Part shown: in pieces, positions 1 through 7,816 of the stretch
How positions within the stretch are numbered: the first letter of the stretch is position 1
Layout: every line of letters begins with the position of its first letter
Source of the DNA: Acetobacteraceae bacterium
Lineage (GTDB): Bacteria > Pseudomonadota > Alphaproteobacteria > Acetobacterales > Acetobacteraceae
Assembly: GCA_947478535.1 (NCBI GenBank)
Contig: CANJXD010000017.1
Span: 1 to 24,125, forward strand
DNA length: 24,125 bases
Direction: 5' to 3'
Translations under genes and position numbers: made by a program
Notes under the pieces: generated by a model
Told to the model about the DNA's origin: nothing
Database searches by the model: none
What the model saw: only the letters and a program-made list of their open reading frames with translations

Positions 1-124
1 CGAGGTTGACGACCCCGGCCGGCGAGACCGTGCTGATCCAGGCGATGGGGCGCGGCACCACCACGCCCGACATCAGCTTGTAGTTGGCCTCGGCCGTCTG
101 GGCGGCGGGGTAGATCGTCGTCAT
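1..124 (-). CDS. Flavin reductase-like domain protein (partial, 3' end outside window)
   Basis: Only the first 41 codons are present; the gene runs off the left edge. The reading frame starts at an ATG at 124 and contains the segment NYKLMSGVVVPRPIAWIST followed by VSPAGVVNL. This is the N-terminal signature of the FMN-binding flavin reductase-like (DIM6/NTAB) family, whose members bind FMN in a split-barrel fold and either reduce flavin with NAD(P)H or act as uncharacterised flavoproteins. The start lies 10 bases after the stop of the Bug receptor gene at 135-1133 and has the same direction, so the two are probably cotranscribed. It may supply reduced flavin or act on a pathway intermediate, but nothing visible decides this. 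The family call is fairly secure from the motif; the exact function is unknown. Confidence 0.75.
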   Translation of the reverse strand, partial: MTTIYPAAQTAEANYKLMSGVVVPRPIAWISTVSPAGVVNL

Positions 125-134
125 CGGGACGCCG

Positions 135-1133
135 TCACTCCAGGCGGATGTTGCGGGCGCGAATCACATCGCCCCAGCGCACGATTTCCTGCGCGAGATA
201 GGCGGTCATCTCCGCCGGTCCGTCGAAGGCGGGCACGGCGCCGCTGCGCGTCAACGCATCAGAGACCTGCGGATCGGCAACGGTCTGCCGCAGCACCGCG
301 ACCAGCCGTTGCAGAATGGCGGGCGGCACGCCGGCGGGCAGGAAGATCGCGTTCCAACCGCTCGCGACATACTCGGGCAGGCCGGCGCGGGAGATTGGCA
401 TCACCTCCGGCAGCTGCGGCAGCGGTTCCGCGTCGGCGATGCCGAGTGCCCGCAGGCTGCCGGCCTGGATGAAGCTCATCACGCTGGGCAGCGTGCTGAT
501 CGTCATCTGGATGCGCCCGGCGAGCAGGTCATTCACCATCGGGCCGTCACCGGGATAGGGGACGTGCTGCAACTGGATGCCGGCCTGGATGGCGAACAGC
601 TCCTGCACCAGGTGGTTGCCGGTGCCGATGCCGGCGGAGCCGAAATTCACCGCGCCCGGCCGCGCCTTCGCATAGGCGATGAGGTCCTGCACCGACTGCA
701 CCGGCAGGCCCGGATGCACGGCCAGCACGAAGGGCTGGCGCGCCACCATGCAGACCGGCTGCAGGTCCTTCACCGTGTCATACGGCATGTTGGTGCGGAG
801 CGTCGGGTTCAGCGCCAGCGTGTTGCTGCCGTAGAGCATCGTATGCCCATCGGCCTCCGCCCGCGCGACGAAACGAGTGCCGATCATCGTGCCGCCGCCG
901 GCGCGATTATCCACGACAACGGCGCGGCCAAGCAGCTCCGTCATCTTCTGCGCGACGACGCGCGCGGCGATATCGGTCGATCCGCCGGGCGCGAAGGGCA
1001 CGACCATGGTGATCGCGCGGCTCGGGAAATCCTGCGCCAGCGCAGCAGGAGCACGGAGCGTGCCGACCGCCGCGAGGCCAGCGCCAGCCTTGAGAATGAT
1101 CCGACGCGACATCGGCGTGCAGGGGTCCGTCAT
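135..1133 (-). CDS. Bug/TctC-family periplasmic tricarboxylate-binding protein (receptor 1)
   Basis: A 332-residue protein of normal length for the Bug (tripartite tricarboxylate transporter receptor) family. These proteins bind carboxylates such as citrate, other di- and tricarboxylates or aromatic acids in the periplasm and deliver them to a TctAB membrane complex. It has a twin-arginine type signal (SRRIILK at residues 9-15, hydrophobic stretch, cleavage probably near ALA-Q at 33/34). The mature start DFPSRAITMVVPFAPGGSTD is the classic family N terminus, and GSAGIGTGNH and HVPYPGDGP are ligand-site loops typical of the family. The ATG at 1133 is preceded by GGAGGAAGAC, which fixes the start. 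It follows acnA after a 112-base gap that holds a predicted operator, so it may have its own promoter as well as read-through. No TctA or TctB gene is in the window. Confidence 0.9.
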   Translation of the reverse strand: MTDPCTPMSRRIILKAGAGLAAVGTLRAPAALAQDFPSRAITMVVPFAPGGSTDIAARVVAQKMTELLGRAVVVDNRAGGGTMIGTRFVARAEADGHTMLYGSNTLALNPTLRTNMPYDTVKDLQPVCMVARQPFVLAVHPGLPVQSVQDLIAYAKARPGAVNFGSAGIGTGNHLVQELFAIQAGIQLQHVPYPGDGPMVNDLLAGRIQMTISTLPSVMSFIQAGSLRALGIADAEPLPQLPEVMPISRAGLPEYVASGWNAIFLPAGVPPAILQRLVAVLRQTVADPQVSDALTRSGAVPAFDGPAEMTAYLAQEIVRWGDVIRARNIRLE

Positions 1134-1222
1134 GTCTTCCTCCCACCATCGCCGGCCGCGGTTCGCCCGCGCTCGGCCTGTTCATCTGTGTTGGACGCGG
1201 TGATCGTCCGCGTGAGGCGCTG

Positions 1223-1236
1223 AAGTGTCAACACTC
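1223..1236. promoter_or_regulatory. Predicted GntR operator 1 (upstream of Bug receptor 1)
   Basis: The sequence AAGTGTCAACACTC lies between acnA and the Bug receptor gene. Read on the minus strand it is GAGTGTTGACACTT, one of five copies in the window of a palindrome RAGTGT-TG-ACASTT. It sits 90 bases upstream of the ATG at 1133. The core contains TTGACA (1231 to 1226, minus strand), a perfect -35 hexamer, followed 17 bases later by GACGAT, a poor -10 match. A repressor bound here would block the -35 region. That the site is bound by the GntR protein at 6139-6840 is inference. Confidence 0.65.
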
Positions 1237-1245
1237 CGACGCTCA

Positions 1246-3936
1246 TCATGCAGTGGCGCCGACCGATGCCGGGGCCTGCTCGACCAGTCTTCGTAGCGCA
1301 TAGGGCAGGATGCCGCCGGCGCGCAGCCAGACCGCTTCCTGCTGCGTATCGACGCGGCAGATCAGGCCGATCTCCTCCACGCTGCCATCGGCGCGGTGGA
1401 TGCGCGCGCCGAGCACCCGGCCCGGTGCGAAGCCGTCCAGCGGATCTTCGATATCGAAGGTCTCGCTGCCATCCAGCCCCAGCGTCAAGCGAGTGACGCC
1501 GGCCGGGAACTGCAGCGGCACGACGCCCATGCCGACGAGGTTGGAGCGGTGGATGCGTTCGAAATCCTCCGCGATCACCGCGCGCACGCCGAGCAGCCGC
1601 GTACCCTTCGCCGCCCAGTCGCGGGAGGACCCGTTGCCATAGGCCTTGCCGGCGATGACGATGAGCGGCACGCCCGAAGCGCGATAGCGTTCCGCGGCCT
1701 CGAACACCGTCATCGCCTCGCCATCCGGCATGTGGCGCGTGACGCCGCCTTCGGTGCCCGGCGCCATGGCGTTGCGCAGGCGGGTGTTGGCGAAGGTGCC
1801 GCGGATCATCACCTCGTGGTTCGCGCGGCGGCCGATATAGGTGCCGAAGGCGCGCGGCTCCAGCCCATGCGCGGCAAGGTGCTGGCCGGCCGGCGTGGAA
1901 AGCGGGATCGTGCCGCCGGGCGAGATGTGGTCCGTTGTCACGGCATCGCCGAGGATCAGCAGCGGGCGCGCGCCGCGGATCGCGCCGGATGGCGTGCAAA
2001 GCTCCGCATCGAGGAAGGGCGGCGGCAGGATCGAGAGGCTATCCGGGCGCCATTCCAGGCGTGGCTCATTGCCCACCGGCAGCGCCGCCCATTCGGGACC
2101 GCCATCGACCATGGCGCCATAGACCTCATGGAACAGCCCGGCGCCGAGGCTCGCCGCCAGCGTCGCGTGGATCTCGGCATCGCCGGGCCAGAGCTCCGCC
2201 AGCATCACCGGCCGGCCTTCGGCATCGAGGCCCAGCGGTTCCTGCGCGAAATCATGCAGCACAGTGCCGGCGATGGCATAGGCGACGACGAGCGGCGGCG
2301 AGGCGAGGTAGGTGCCGCGGATCTGCGCGTTCAGCCGCCCGTCGAAATTCCGGTTGGTGGAGATGACGCCGAGCGCCACGAGATCATCCCGCGCGATCGC
2401 CTCCGAGGTTGCCGGCAGCAGCGGCCCGGCGCCGCTGCCGCAGGTCATGCAGCCATAGCCGATGACGTGAAAGCCGGTCTCCGCCAGCGGCGCGAGCAGC
2501 CCGGCCTTCTCGAGCATGGCCGTCACGACGCGCGATCCCGGGGACATCGAGGCCTTCACCCAGGGCCGCGCCGTGAGCCCGCGCGCGGCGGCGTTGCGCG
2601 CGAGCAGCCCGGCGGCGATGATCTGGAACGGGTTCGCCGTATTGGTGCAGGAGGCGATGGCGGCGATGCCGATATCACCGTGCCGCAATTCCCGCGCGCC
2701 GCGCCCGGGCGGCGGCGCGGCGGCCTCGCCGATCCGGGCGGCGAAGGCGCGTTGGAAACTGGCCGGCACGCCGGAGAGCGGCACGCGATCCTCCGGCCGG
2801 CTTGGCCCCGCCAGGGACGGCTCGACGAGGCCGAGATCGAAGGTGACGCTGCGGGGATAGTCGGGCGGCGCGGCGCCGGCCTCCCGCCACAGCCCCTGCG
2901 CGCGGCAATAGGCTTCCACCAGCGCCACCTGCGCGGGCGCGCGACCGGTCTCGGCGAGGTAGCGGATCGCCTCCGCATCCACGGGGAAGAAGGCCATGGT
3001 GGCCCCGTATTCCGCCGCCATGTTCGCCAGCGTCGCCCGGTCCGGCAGCGTCAGCGCGTCGACGCCGGGGCCATGGAATTCGACCACCGCGCCGACCACG
3101 GCGGCGCCACGCAGCGCCTGCGTCAGGGTGAGCACGATATCCGTCACCAGCACGCCCGCCGCCGGGCGGCCGAGGAGGTGGCAGCCCACCACCTCCGGCA
3201 CCGGGAGCGAGACGGGCTGGCCGAGCAGCGCCGTCATCGCCTCGATCCCACCGACGCCCCAGCCGAAGATGCCGAGCGCGTTGATCATCGGCGTGTGGCT
3301 GTCCGTGCCGACCAGCGAATCCGGGAAGACGATGCGGCGGCCATCGCGTTCCGCCGTCATCACCCCGCCTGCGAGGTACTCGAGGTTGACGTGGTGGACG
3401 ATGCCGTTGCCCGGCGGCACGACGCGCAGATTGGCAACCTGCGACATCGCCCAGCGCACCACGGCGTAGCGTTCCTGGTTGCGCGCCATCTCCCGCCGCA
3501 GATTGGCGGTGAAGGCCTCGGCGCTGCCCGTGACATCCGCCGTCACCGAATGGTCCAGCACGAGATCGACGGGAATGCCGGGATTGGCAAGGCGCGGATC
3601 GAGCCCCCGCGCGGCCAGGGCATCGCGCAGCATCGCCAGGTCGATCAGCAGCGGCACGCCGGAACTGTCCGGCATCAGCACGCGCGCGGGGTGGAAGGCG
3701 ACCTCGGCCAGCGCCTCGTTGGGTTCAGGCCAGCGGGCGAGGGCCTCAACCTGCGACGGCGGGATGACGAGGCCATCCTCGTTGCGGAGGATGTTTTCCA
3801 GCAGCACGCGCAGCGCGAAGGGCTGGCGCGAGAGATCGACGCCGAGGCGTTCCCCCAGTGCGGGCAGGCTCGCATAGTCGAAGGTCTCGCCGCCGACCGT
3901 CAGGCTGCGCCAGGCGCCGAAGGTATCGCGTCGCAT
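1246..3936 (-). CDS. acnA: Aconitase family hydratase, AcnA type
   Basis: An 896-residue protein, full length for AcnA-type aconitase. The [4Fe-4S] cluster ligands are visible as Cys420 (ASCTNT) and Cys486/Cys489 (GYGCMTC). The substrate-site motif VGTDSHTPM is at 199-207, and the C-terminal domain carries GSSRDWAAKG, with the catalytic serine, and FERIHRSNLV. AcnA interconverts citrate, cis-aconitate and isocitrate; AcnA/AcnD relatives can also hydrate 2-methyl-cis-aconitate. An open frame continues upstream of the chosen start but only as the shadow of the lyase gene. The ATG at 3936 lies 5 bases after the lyase stop and gives the normal N terminus. The segment after the third cluster cysteine reads GSGAGPLLP instead of the AcnA form IGNSGPL, so substrate preference may differ. 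It is probably cotranscribed with the lyase, so it likely serves this pathway rather than the central TCA cycle. Confidence 0.9.
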   Translation of the reverse strand: MRRDTFGAWRSLTVGGETFDYASLPALGERLGVDLSRQPFALRVLLENILRNEDGLVIPPSQVEALARWPEPNEALAEVAFHPARVLMPDSSGVPLLIDLAMLRDALAARGLDPRLANPGIPVDLVLDHSVTADVTGSAEAFTANLRREMARNQERYAVVRWAMSQVANLRVVPPGNGIVHHVNLEYLAGGVMTAERDGRRIVFPDSLVGTDSHTPMINALGIFGWGVGGIEAMTALLGQPVSLPVPEVVGCHLLGRPAAGVLVTDIVLTLTQALRGAAVVGAVVEFHGPGVDALTLPDRATLANMAAEYGATMAFFPVDAEAIRYLAETGRAPAQVALVEAYCRAQGLWREAGAAPPDYPRSVTFDLGLVEPSLAGPSRPEDRVPLSGVPASFQRAFAARIGEAAAPPPGRGARELRHGDIGIAAIASCTNTANPFQIIAAGLLARNAAARGLTARPWVKASMSPGSRVVTAMLEKAGLLAPLAETGFHVIGYGCMTCGSGAGPLLPATSEAIARDDLVALGVISTNRNFDGRLNAQIRGTYLASPPLVVAYAIAGTVLHDFAQEPLGLDAEGRPVMLAELWPGDAEIHATLAASLGAGLFHEVYGAMVDGGPEWAALPVGNEPRLEWRPDSLSILPPPFLDAELCTPSGAIRGARPLLILGDAVTTDHISPGGTIPLSTPAGQHLAAHGLEPRAFGTYIGRRANHEVMIRGTFANTRLRNAMAPGTEGGVTRHMPDGEAMTVFEAAERYRASGVPLIVIAGKAYGNGSSRDWAAKGTRLLGVRAVIAEDFERIHRSNLVGMGVVPLQFPAGVTRLTLGLDGSETFDIEDPLDGFAPGRVLGARIHRADGSVEEIGLICRVDTQQEAVWLRAGGILPYALRRLVEQAPASVGATA

Positions 3937-3941
3937 GGCGG

Positions 3942-4880
3942 TCAGGCCTTCGCTTGCAGCTGGTCGCGCGCCGCGGTGACGAAGCGCGCTTCGAGGTCCT
4001 TGATGCGGCCATGGCCCATCAGTGCGTTCAGCTCCTCGAAGGAGAACTGCAAATCCGGCCGCTCGATCACGCGTTCCTCCTCGATCGACTGCATGAACAC
4101 CACCATCGCATTCCGCATGCCCTGCAAGGCGGCTGAGCTCAGCAGGCGGGGATAGGAGACGACCTTGACGCCGAGATCCTGCAACTGCCGCGCCGACATC
4201 AGCGGCGTGGTGCGTCGGGCGCGGATGCCAAAGCCCATATTGACGGCGAGCGGGCGGATGACCTCCTTCGCCACCAGCGCGATATCCTCGGCTGAGAGCA
4301 GCGCATCGGCGTAGAGCACATCGGCGCCGGCCTCCGCATAGAGGTTCAGGCGTTCGATCGCATCGCGCACGCCGTGGATCGCCGTGCTGTCGGTGCGGGC
4401 GCGGATGACGAAATCCGGATCGCGGCGCGCTTCGGAGGCGGCGCGGATCTTCTCCACCTGTTCCTCGGCGGAAATCACCTGCTTGCCGGCCATGTGCCCG
4501 CACCGCTTCGGCCAGACCTGGTCCTCGATCATGATGCCGGCGAGGCCCGCACGCTCGAAGCCCTGCACGGTGAAGTAGGTGTTGATGGCGTTGCCGTAGC
4601 CGGTATCGGCATCCGCGTTCAGCGCAAGCCCCGTGCAGGCGGCGATGGCGGCGGAGGAGCGGAGGTTTTCCTCGAAGCCCATGATGCCGACATCGGCCCA
4701 GCCGAGATTGGTCTCGCTCAGCCCCGCGCCGGTGATGCCGGCCGCCTTGAAGCCGAGGCTTTCGACGAGACGCGCCGAGAAGCCATCATAGACGCCGGGC
4801 ATGACGAGGATGCCGGGCTGCGCCATCAGGTCACGCAGGCGGCGACCAGGGGACGAAGCAGCAACAAGGGCGACGTTCAT
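3942..4880 (-). CDS. Isocitrate lyase/PEP mutase superfamily lyase (PrpB-like)
   Basis: A 312-residue protein of the isocitrate lyase/phosphoenolpyruvate mutase superfamily, a Mg2+-dependent TIM barrel. The metal-site segment DADTGYGN is at 90-97. The motif EDQVWPKRCGH at 119-129 keeps the catalytic Cys127 in the K-R-C-G-H loop, which marks C-C lyases (isocitrate, 2-methylisocitrate and 2,3-dimethylmalate lyases) as opposed to mutases or oxaloacetate decarboxylases. ARTDS follows at 151-155. Its size is near PrpB and much shorter than AceA. A lyase of this type would split a 2-hydroxy tri- or dicarboxylate into a 2-oxo acid (glyoxylate or pyruvate) and a dicarboxylate. The ATG at 4880 has GGAGG eight bases upstream. 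It heads the leftward operon, with acnA 5 bases behind, and a predicted operator lies 100 bases upstream. The precise substrate cannot be told from sequence. Confidence 0.88.
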   Translation of the reverse strand: MNVALVAASSPGRRLRDLMAQPGILVMPGVYDGFSARLVESLGFKAAGITGAGLSETNLGWADVGIMGFEENLRSSAAIAACTGLALNADADTGYGNAINTYFTVQGFERAGLAGIMIEDQVWPKRCGHMAGKQVISAEEQVEKIRAASEARRDPDFVIRARTDSTAIHGVRDAIERLNLYAEAGADVLYADALLSAEDIALVAKEVIRPLAVNMGFGIRARRTTPLMSARQLQDLGVKVVSYPRLLSSAALQGMRNAMVVFMQSIEEERVIERPDLQFSFEELNALMGHGRIKDLEARFVTAARDQLQAKA

Positions 4881-4979
4881 GGACGAAACCTCCGGACGCG
4901 CCGCTTGTCAGATGACGCTGCCTTGGAGCCGATCCGAACCCGCTGGACCGGCCGTGGCGCGTCGCGGCGTATTGGGCCA

Positions 4980-4993
4980 AAGTGTTGACACTT
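4980..4993. promoter_or_regulatory. Predicted GntR operator 2 (divergent lyase-acnA / Bug receptor 2)
   Basis: AAGTGTTGACACTT is the best copy of the repeated palindrome: two 6-base arms, perfectly complementary, around a TG centre. The symmetry extends one more base on each side (4979-4994). It lies in the 156-base divergent gap, 100 bases from the lyase start (minus strand) and 44 bases from the Bug receptor 2 start (plus strand), so a single bound dimer could control both directions. TTGACA at 4985-4990 resembles a -35 box for the plus strand, but I see no convincing -10 at the right spacing. Spaced GT and AC dinucleotides in the core fit the general pattern of FadR-subfamily GntR operators. 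Confidence 0.75.
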
Positions 4994-5036
4994 TTGTTCG
5001 CGCTGGTCAATCTCCGCTAAAGTCTTGGGGAAAACC

Positions 5037-6032
5037 ATGCGTCACGGCGATGCTACCGGATTGCACTTCGCGCGGCGCGGCTTGCTGACCACGGCGCTTT
5101 GCGCAGTCGCCGCGCCAGCGTTGGCACAGGCCTTCCCCGCGCGGCCCATCCGGCTTGTGGTGTCCTTCCCCGCGGGCGGGTCGGGTGATGCTGTCGGGCG
5201 CGTCGCGGCGACGGGGCTCGCGCAGGCTCTCGGGCAATCCGTCATCGTCGATAATCGCGCCGGCGCGGGCGGCAATGTCGCCGGTGAATTCGCCGCGCGG
5301 GCGCCGGCGGATGGCTATACGCTGCTCGTCGCCGGGCAGGCGCTGCTGGCGATCAACCGGGCGCTGTATCCGCGGCTCAGCTTCGACCCGGCGGAGGATT
5401 TCGCCTTCGTGGGCATGATCGCCTCCTACCGCAACGTGCTGGTCGCGAACCGCGCGGCGACGCAGGCGGACAGAGTGGCGGAACTGTTGGAGCGCGGCTG
5501 CAGGCAGCCCGGCGGGATCACCTTCGGCTCGAACGGCGTGGGGTCCCTCTCCCACCTCGTCGCGCAGGTCATGGCGAGCACGGCGGGGGCGGACTTCCTG
5601 CATGTGCCCTATCGCGGCGCGGCGCCGCTGATGACGGACCTGCTCGCCGGGCGCATCGGCTTCAGCTTCACCGGCGCGCCGACTGCGCTGCCCATCCTCG
5701 GGGATCCCCGGCTCAAGCCGCTCGCTGTCACCGGTATCGGGCGCCTGGCGCAATTGCCGGATGTGCCGACGATGGTGGAGCCGGGCTTTCCGGACCTCGA
5801 TGCCCCCGTCTGGTTCAGCGTCGTCGCCCCCGCCGCGACGCCGCCCGCCGTGCTGGCACGGCTGCGGGAGGGCTTCGCCTCCGCGGCGACGACGCCCACC
5901 TGGCGCGCCAGTCTGGAGACGCAGAGCGCCGAGCCCGGCACGCTGACCCCCGAGGAGGCGCCGCGCTTCCTGGAGCGGGAGCGGCAGACCTGGGCGCGGG
6001 CCGTGCGGGCCAGCGGGGCCACGGCCGAATAG
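5037..6032 (+). CDS. Bug/TctC-family periplasmic tricarboxylate-binding protein (receptor 2)
   Basis: A 331-residue solute receptor. A twin-arginine-like signal (FARRGLLTTAL, residues 11-21) with a probable cut after APALA at residue 30 precedes the family N terminus FPARPIRLVVSFPAGGSGD. GSNGVGSLSH and HVPYRGAAP are the usual loops that hold the carboxylate ligand. The ATG at 5037 is preferred over a TTG twelve bases upstream because TTGGGGAAAACC gives a ribosome site at proper distance. It is the first gene of the rightward block, 106 bases ahead of the GntR regulator, and shares its upstream region with the divergent lyase-acnA operon. That position suggests it binds the substrate, or a related acid, handled by those enzymes. 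It is one of four Bug paralogs in the window, all without TctAB partners here. Confidence 0.9.
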   Translation: MRHGDATGLHFARRGLLTTALCAVAAPALAQAFPARPIRLVVSFPAGGSGDAVGRVAATGLAQALGQSVIVDNRAGAGGNVAGEFAARAPADGYTLLVAGQALLAINRALYPRLSFDPAEDFAFVGMIASYRNVLVANRAATQADRVAELLERGCRQPGGITFGSNGVGSLSHLVAQVMASTAGADFLHVPYRGAAPLMTDLLAGRIGFSFTGAPTALPILGDPRLKPLAVTGIGRLAQLPDVPTMVEPGFPDLDAPVWFSVVAPAATPPAVLARLREGFASAATTPTWRASLETQSAEPGTLTPEEAPRFLERERQTWARAVRASGATAE

Positions 6033-6048
6033 CGCGCCACATCCATCA

Positions 6049-6062
6049 AAGTGTTGACATTC
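6049..6062. promoter_or_regulatory. Predicted GntR operator 3 (upstream of the GntR gene)
   Basis: AAGTGTTGACATTC is one of the five palindrome copies, with a perfect left arm and a right arm changed at two positions. It lies in the 106-base gap between Bug receptor 2 and the GntR gene, 76 bases before the GTG start. TTGACA at 6054-6059 is a perfect -35 hexamer, with TACGGA 18 bases downstream as a weak -10. Placement in front of the regulator gene suggests autoregulation, common for GntR proteins; binding itself is inferred. Confidence 0.7.
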
Positions 6063-6138
6063 CTGCGAAGCGGTCGCTACGGACTGAGCCCTCGGCCAGG
6101 GGGCCGACGGGGTCAATTGCGAGGCAGGCATCAGCATC

Positions 6139-6840
6139 GTGTCGGAAGGCAAGCAGCAATCGCTCGGTGATGGGATCTTCGAGCGGCTTCTGCTGCGCAT
6201 CCAATCCGGCGAATTCCAGCCTGGCCTCGTGCTGAACGAATCCGCGCTCGCCGCTGAATTCGGCGTCAGCCGCGGCCCGGTGCGGGAAGCCATCCGCCGC
6301 CTGCAGGGCATCCAGCTCGTCAGCCGCGAATCCTACCTCAAGGCCCGCGTCACCACGCTGACGCCGAAGGCGCTGACCGAGTTGTTCCAGATGCGGGAGG
6401 CGCTGGAGGGCTATGCCTGCCGGCTTGCCGCCGAGCGCATGGCGGATGCCGAGATCGAGGCCCTCGCTGTCGACCTCGAACGCCATCGCCAGGCTGATGA
6501 CACGCCGGATGCAGCCCGGGAGGCACCCGATTTCCACACCCGCATCGTCCAGGCCTCGGGGAATGAGCGGATCATCGAGGCGCTGTGCGGAGACCTCTAT
6601 CACCTGCTGCGCGCCTATCGCCGCCAGTCCGGTTCCACCGGCGGGCGCCGTCCGCACGCGCATCGCGAGCACTGGGAGATTCTGCGCGCGATCCGTGGGC
6701 GGGATCCGGACCTCGCGGAATCGCTCATGCGTAGCCACATCGCGCGGGCGATGCACCACCTTTCGGCGGAGGCCGTGACGCTGCCGCGCGATGGCGCGGC
6801 GCCGGTCAGGCGGCTGGCGGCGGCAGCGCCTCTGGATTGA
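6139..6840 (+). CDS. GntR-family transcriptional regulator, FCD (FadR-like) subfamily
   Basis: A 233-residue regulator. Residues 8-70 form the winged helix-turn-helix, with LNESALAAEFGVSRGPVREAIRRLQ as the DNA-recognition segment. Residues 78-215 form an all-helical FCD effector domain. FCD domains sense small organic acids, often through a metal; candidate ligands His133 (DFHTRI), His178 (EHWEIL) and His200 (MRSHI) are visible. The position four residues before His133, usually Asp or Asn, appears to be Ala129. The start is a GTG at 6139; an in-frame stop at 6085 and no other start between them force this choice, and the ribosome site is weak. It is flanked on both sides by the carboxylate genes and carries a palindrome upstream, so it is the obvious candidate regulator for all five copies. 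Its 3' end overlaps the convergent dehydrogenase gene by 35 bases. Confidence 0.9.
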   Translation: MSEGKQQSLGDGIFERLLLRIQSGEFQPGLVLNESALAAEFGVSRGPVREAIRRLQGIQLVSRESYLKARVTTLTPKALTELFQMREALEGYACRLAAERMADAEIEALAVDLERHRQADDTPDAAREAPDFHTRIVQASGNERIIEALCGDLYHLLRAYRRQSGSTGGRRPHAHREHWEILRAIRGRDPDLAESLMRSHIARAMHHLSAEAVTLPRDGAAPVRRLAAAAPLD

Positions 6841-7792
6841 CCACCCGCAGGGGCGCACCATCGAGCCAGGCGTGGATGTTCTCCACGGTGCCGGCGTAGA
6901 ATTCGCCCAGCGTCTCCCGCACCGCATAGCCGAGATGCGGGGTCAGGATGACGGTGTCGAGGCCACGCAGCGGGTACTCCTCCGGCAGCGGCTCCACGTC
7001 ATAGACATCGAGCGCGGCGCCGGCGATGTGGCGCTGGCGCAGCGCATCCAGCAGCGCACCCTTTTCGATGAGCGGCCCGCGCGCCGTGTTCACCAGCCAG
7101 GCCGTGGGTTTCATCAGCGCGAAGTCCGCCGCACCGACGATGCCGCGCGTGCGCTCCCCCAGCACGAGATGCAGGCTCAGCACATCGCTGCGGCGGAACA
7201 ATTCCTCCCGCTCCACACGCTCCACACCTGCGGCCGCGGCGGCTTCCGCGGTCAAATTGGTGCTCCAGGCGATGACCTTCATCTCGAAGGCGCGCGCGAC
7301 CGGCACCATCCGCCGGCCGAGCCGCCCGAGGCCGAGCAGGCCAAGCGTGCGATCGGCGAGGCCTGAGCCGACGCGGGTCTGCCAGCCACCGCGCCGCATC
7401 GCCATGGCTTCCGCCGGCAGATGCCGCGCGAGGGAGAGGATCAGCCCCCAGGCGAGTTCCACCGTCGCATTGCGCCCCGCGCCCTTGAGCACGGTGTGGC
7501 AGACCAGGATGCCCTGCGCGGTGGCCGCCGCGACATCGAGCGTGCGGTGCGTGAGCCCGGTGATGGTGATGAGCTTCAGGCGCGGCAGGCGCCGCAGCAG
7601 CGCGGCCGGTATCGCCATGCGTTCGCGCATGCAGCAGACGACGTCGAACTCCACCAGCGCCGCGGCGGCTTCCTCCGGCGCCGACAGCGCCTGGCGGAAC
7701 ACCACCACCTCCGCGCGATCCTGCAGCACGGACCAGTCCGCGACCTCGAGCGCGACGCCGGCATAGTCATCCAGCACGGCGATACGAATCAT
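6806..7792 (-). CDS. D-isomer-specific 2-hydroxyacid dehydrogenase (operon 2)
   Basis: A 328-residue NAD(P)-dependent oxidoreductase of the D-2-hydroxyacid dehydrogenase family, which includes glyoxylate/hydroxypyruvate reductases. The Rossmann motif GLGRLG is at 154-159. The catalytic triad is Arg238 (NTARG), Glu267 (DVYDVEP) and His286 (TPHLGY), all intact. It would interconvert a 2-oxo acid and its D-2-hydroxy acid in the cytoplasm. It is the last gene of the four-gene leftward operon, 24 bases after Bug receptor 3. An attractive but unproven role is reducing glyoxylate or another 2-oxo acid released by the PrpB-like lyase. The final 35 bases overlap the 3' end of the convergent GntR gene. 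Coenzyme and substrate preference cannot be read with confidence. Confidence 0.88.
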   Translation of the reverse strand: MIRIAVLDDYAGVALEVADWSVLQDRAEVVVFRQALSAPEEAAAALVEFDVVCCMRERMAIPAALLRRLPRLKLITITGLTHRTLDVAAATAQGILVCHTVLKGAGRNATVELAWGLILSLARHLPAEAMAMRRGGWQTRVGSGLADRTLGLLGLGRLGRRMVPVARAFEMKVIAWSTNLTAEAAAAAGVERVEREELFRRSDVLSLHLVLGERTRGIVGAADFALMKPTAWLVNTARGPLIEKGALLDALRQRHIAGAALDVYDVEPLPEEYPLRGLDTVILTPHLGYAVRETLGEFYAGTVENIHAWLDGAPLRVVNPEALPPPAA

Positions 7793-7816
7793 CGGACCAG
7801 CCCCTCGTCGCGCCGG

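Noticed and set aside
1396..4155. A 919-codon open frame on the plus strand, antisense to acnA and the lyase gene
   Set aside because: Its translation is rich in Arg, His, Gly and Ala with no recognisable domain, as expected for the complement of GC-rich coding DNA; the minus strand encodes clear aconitase and lyase.
5007..6311. A 434-codon minus-strand open frame opposite Bug receptor 2 and the GntR start
   Set aside because: It has no family features and lies opposite a well-supported receptor gene; it is a GC-driven shadow.
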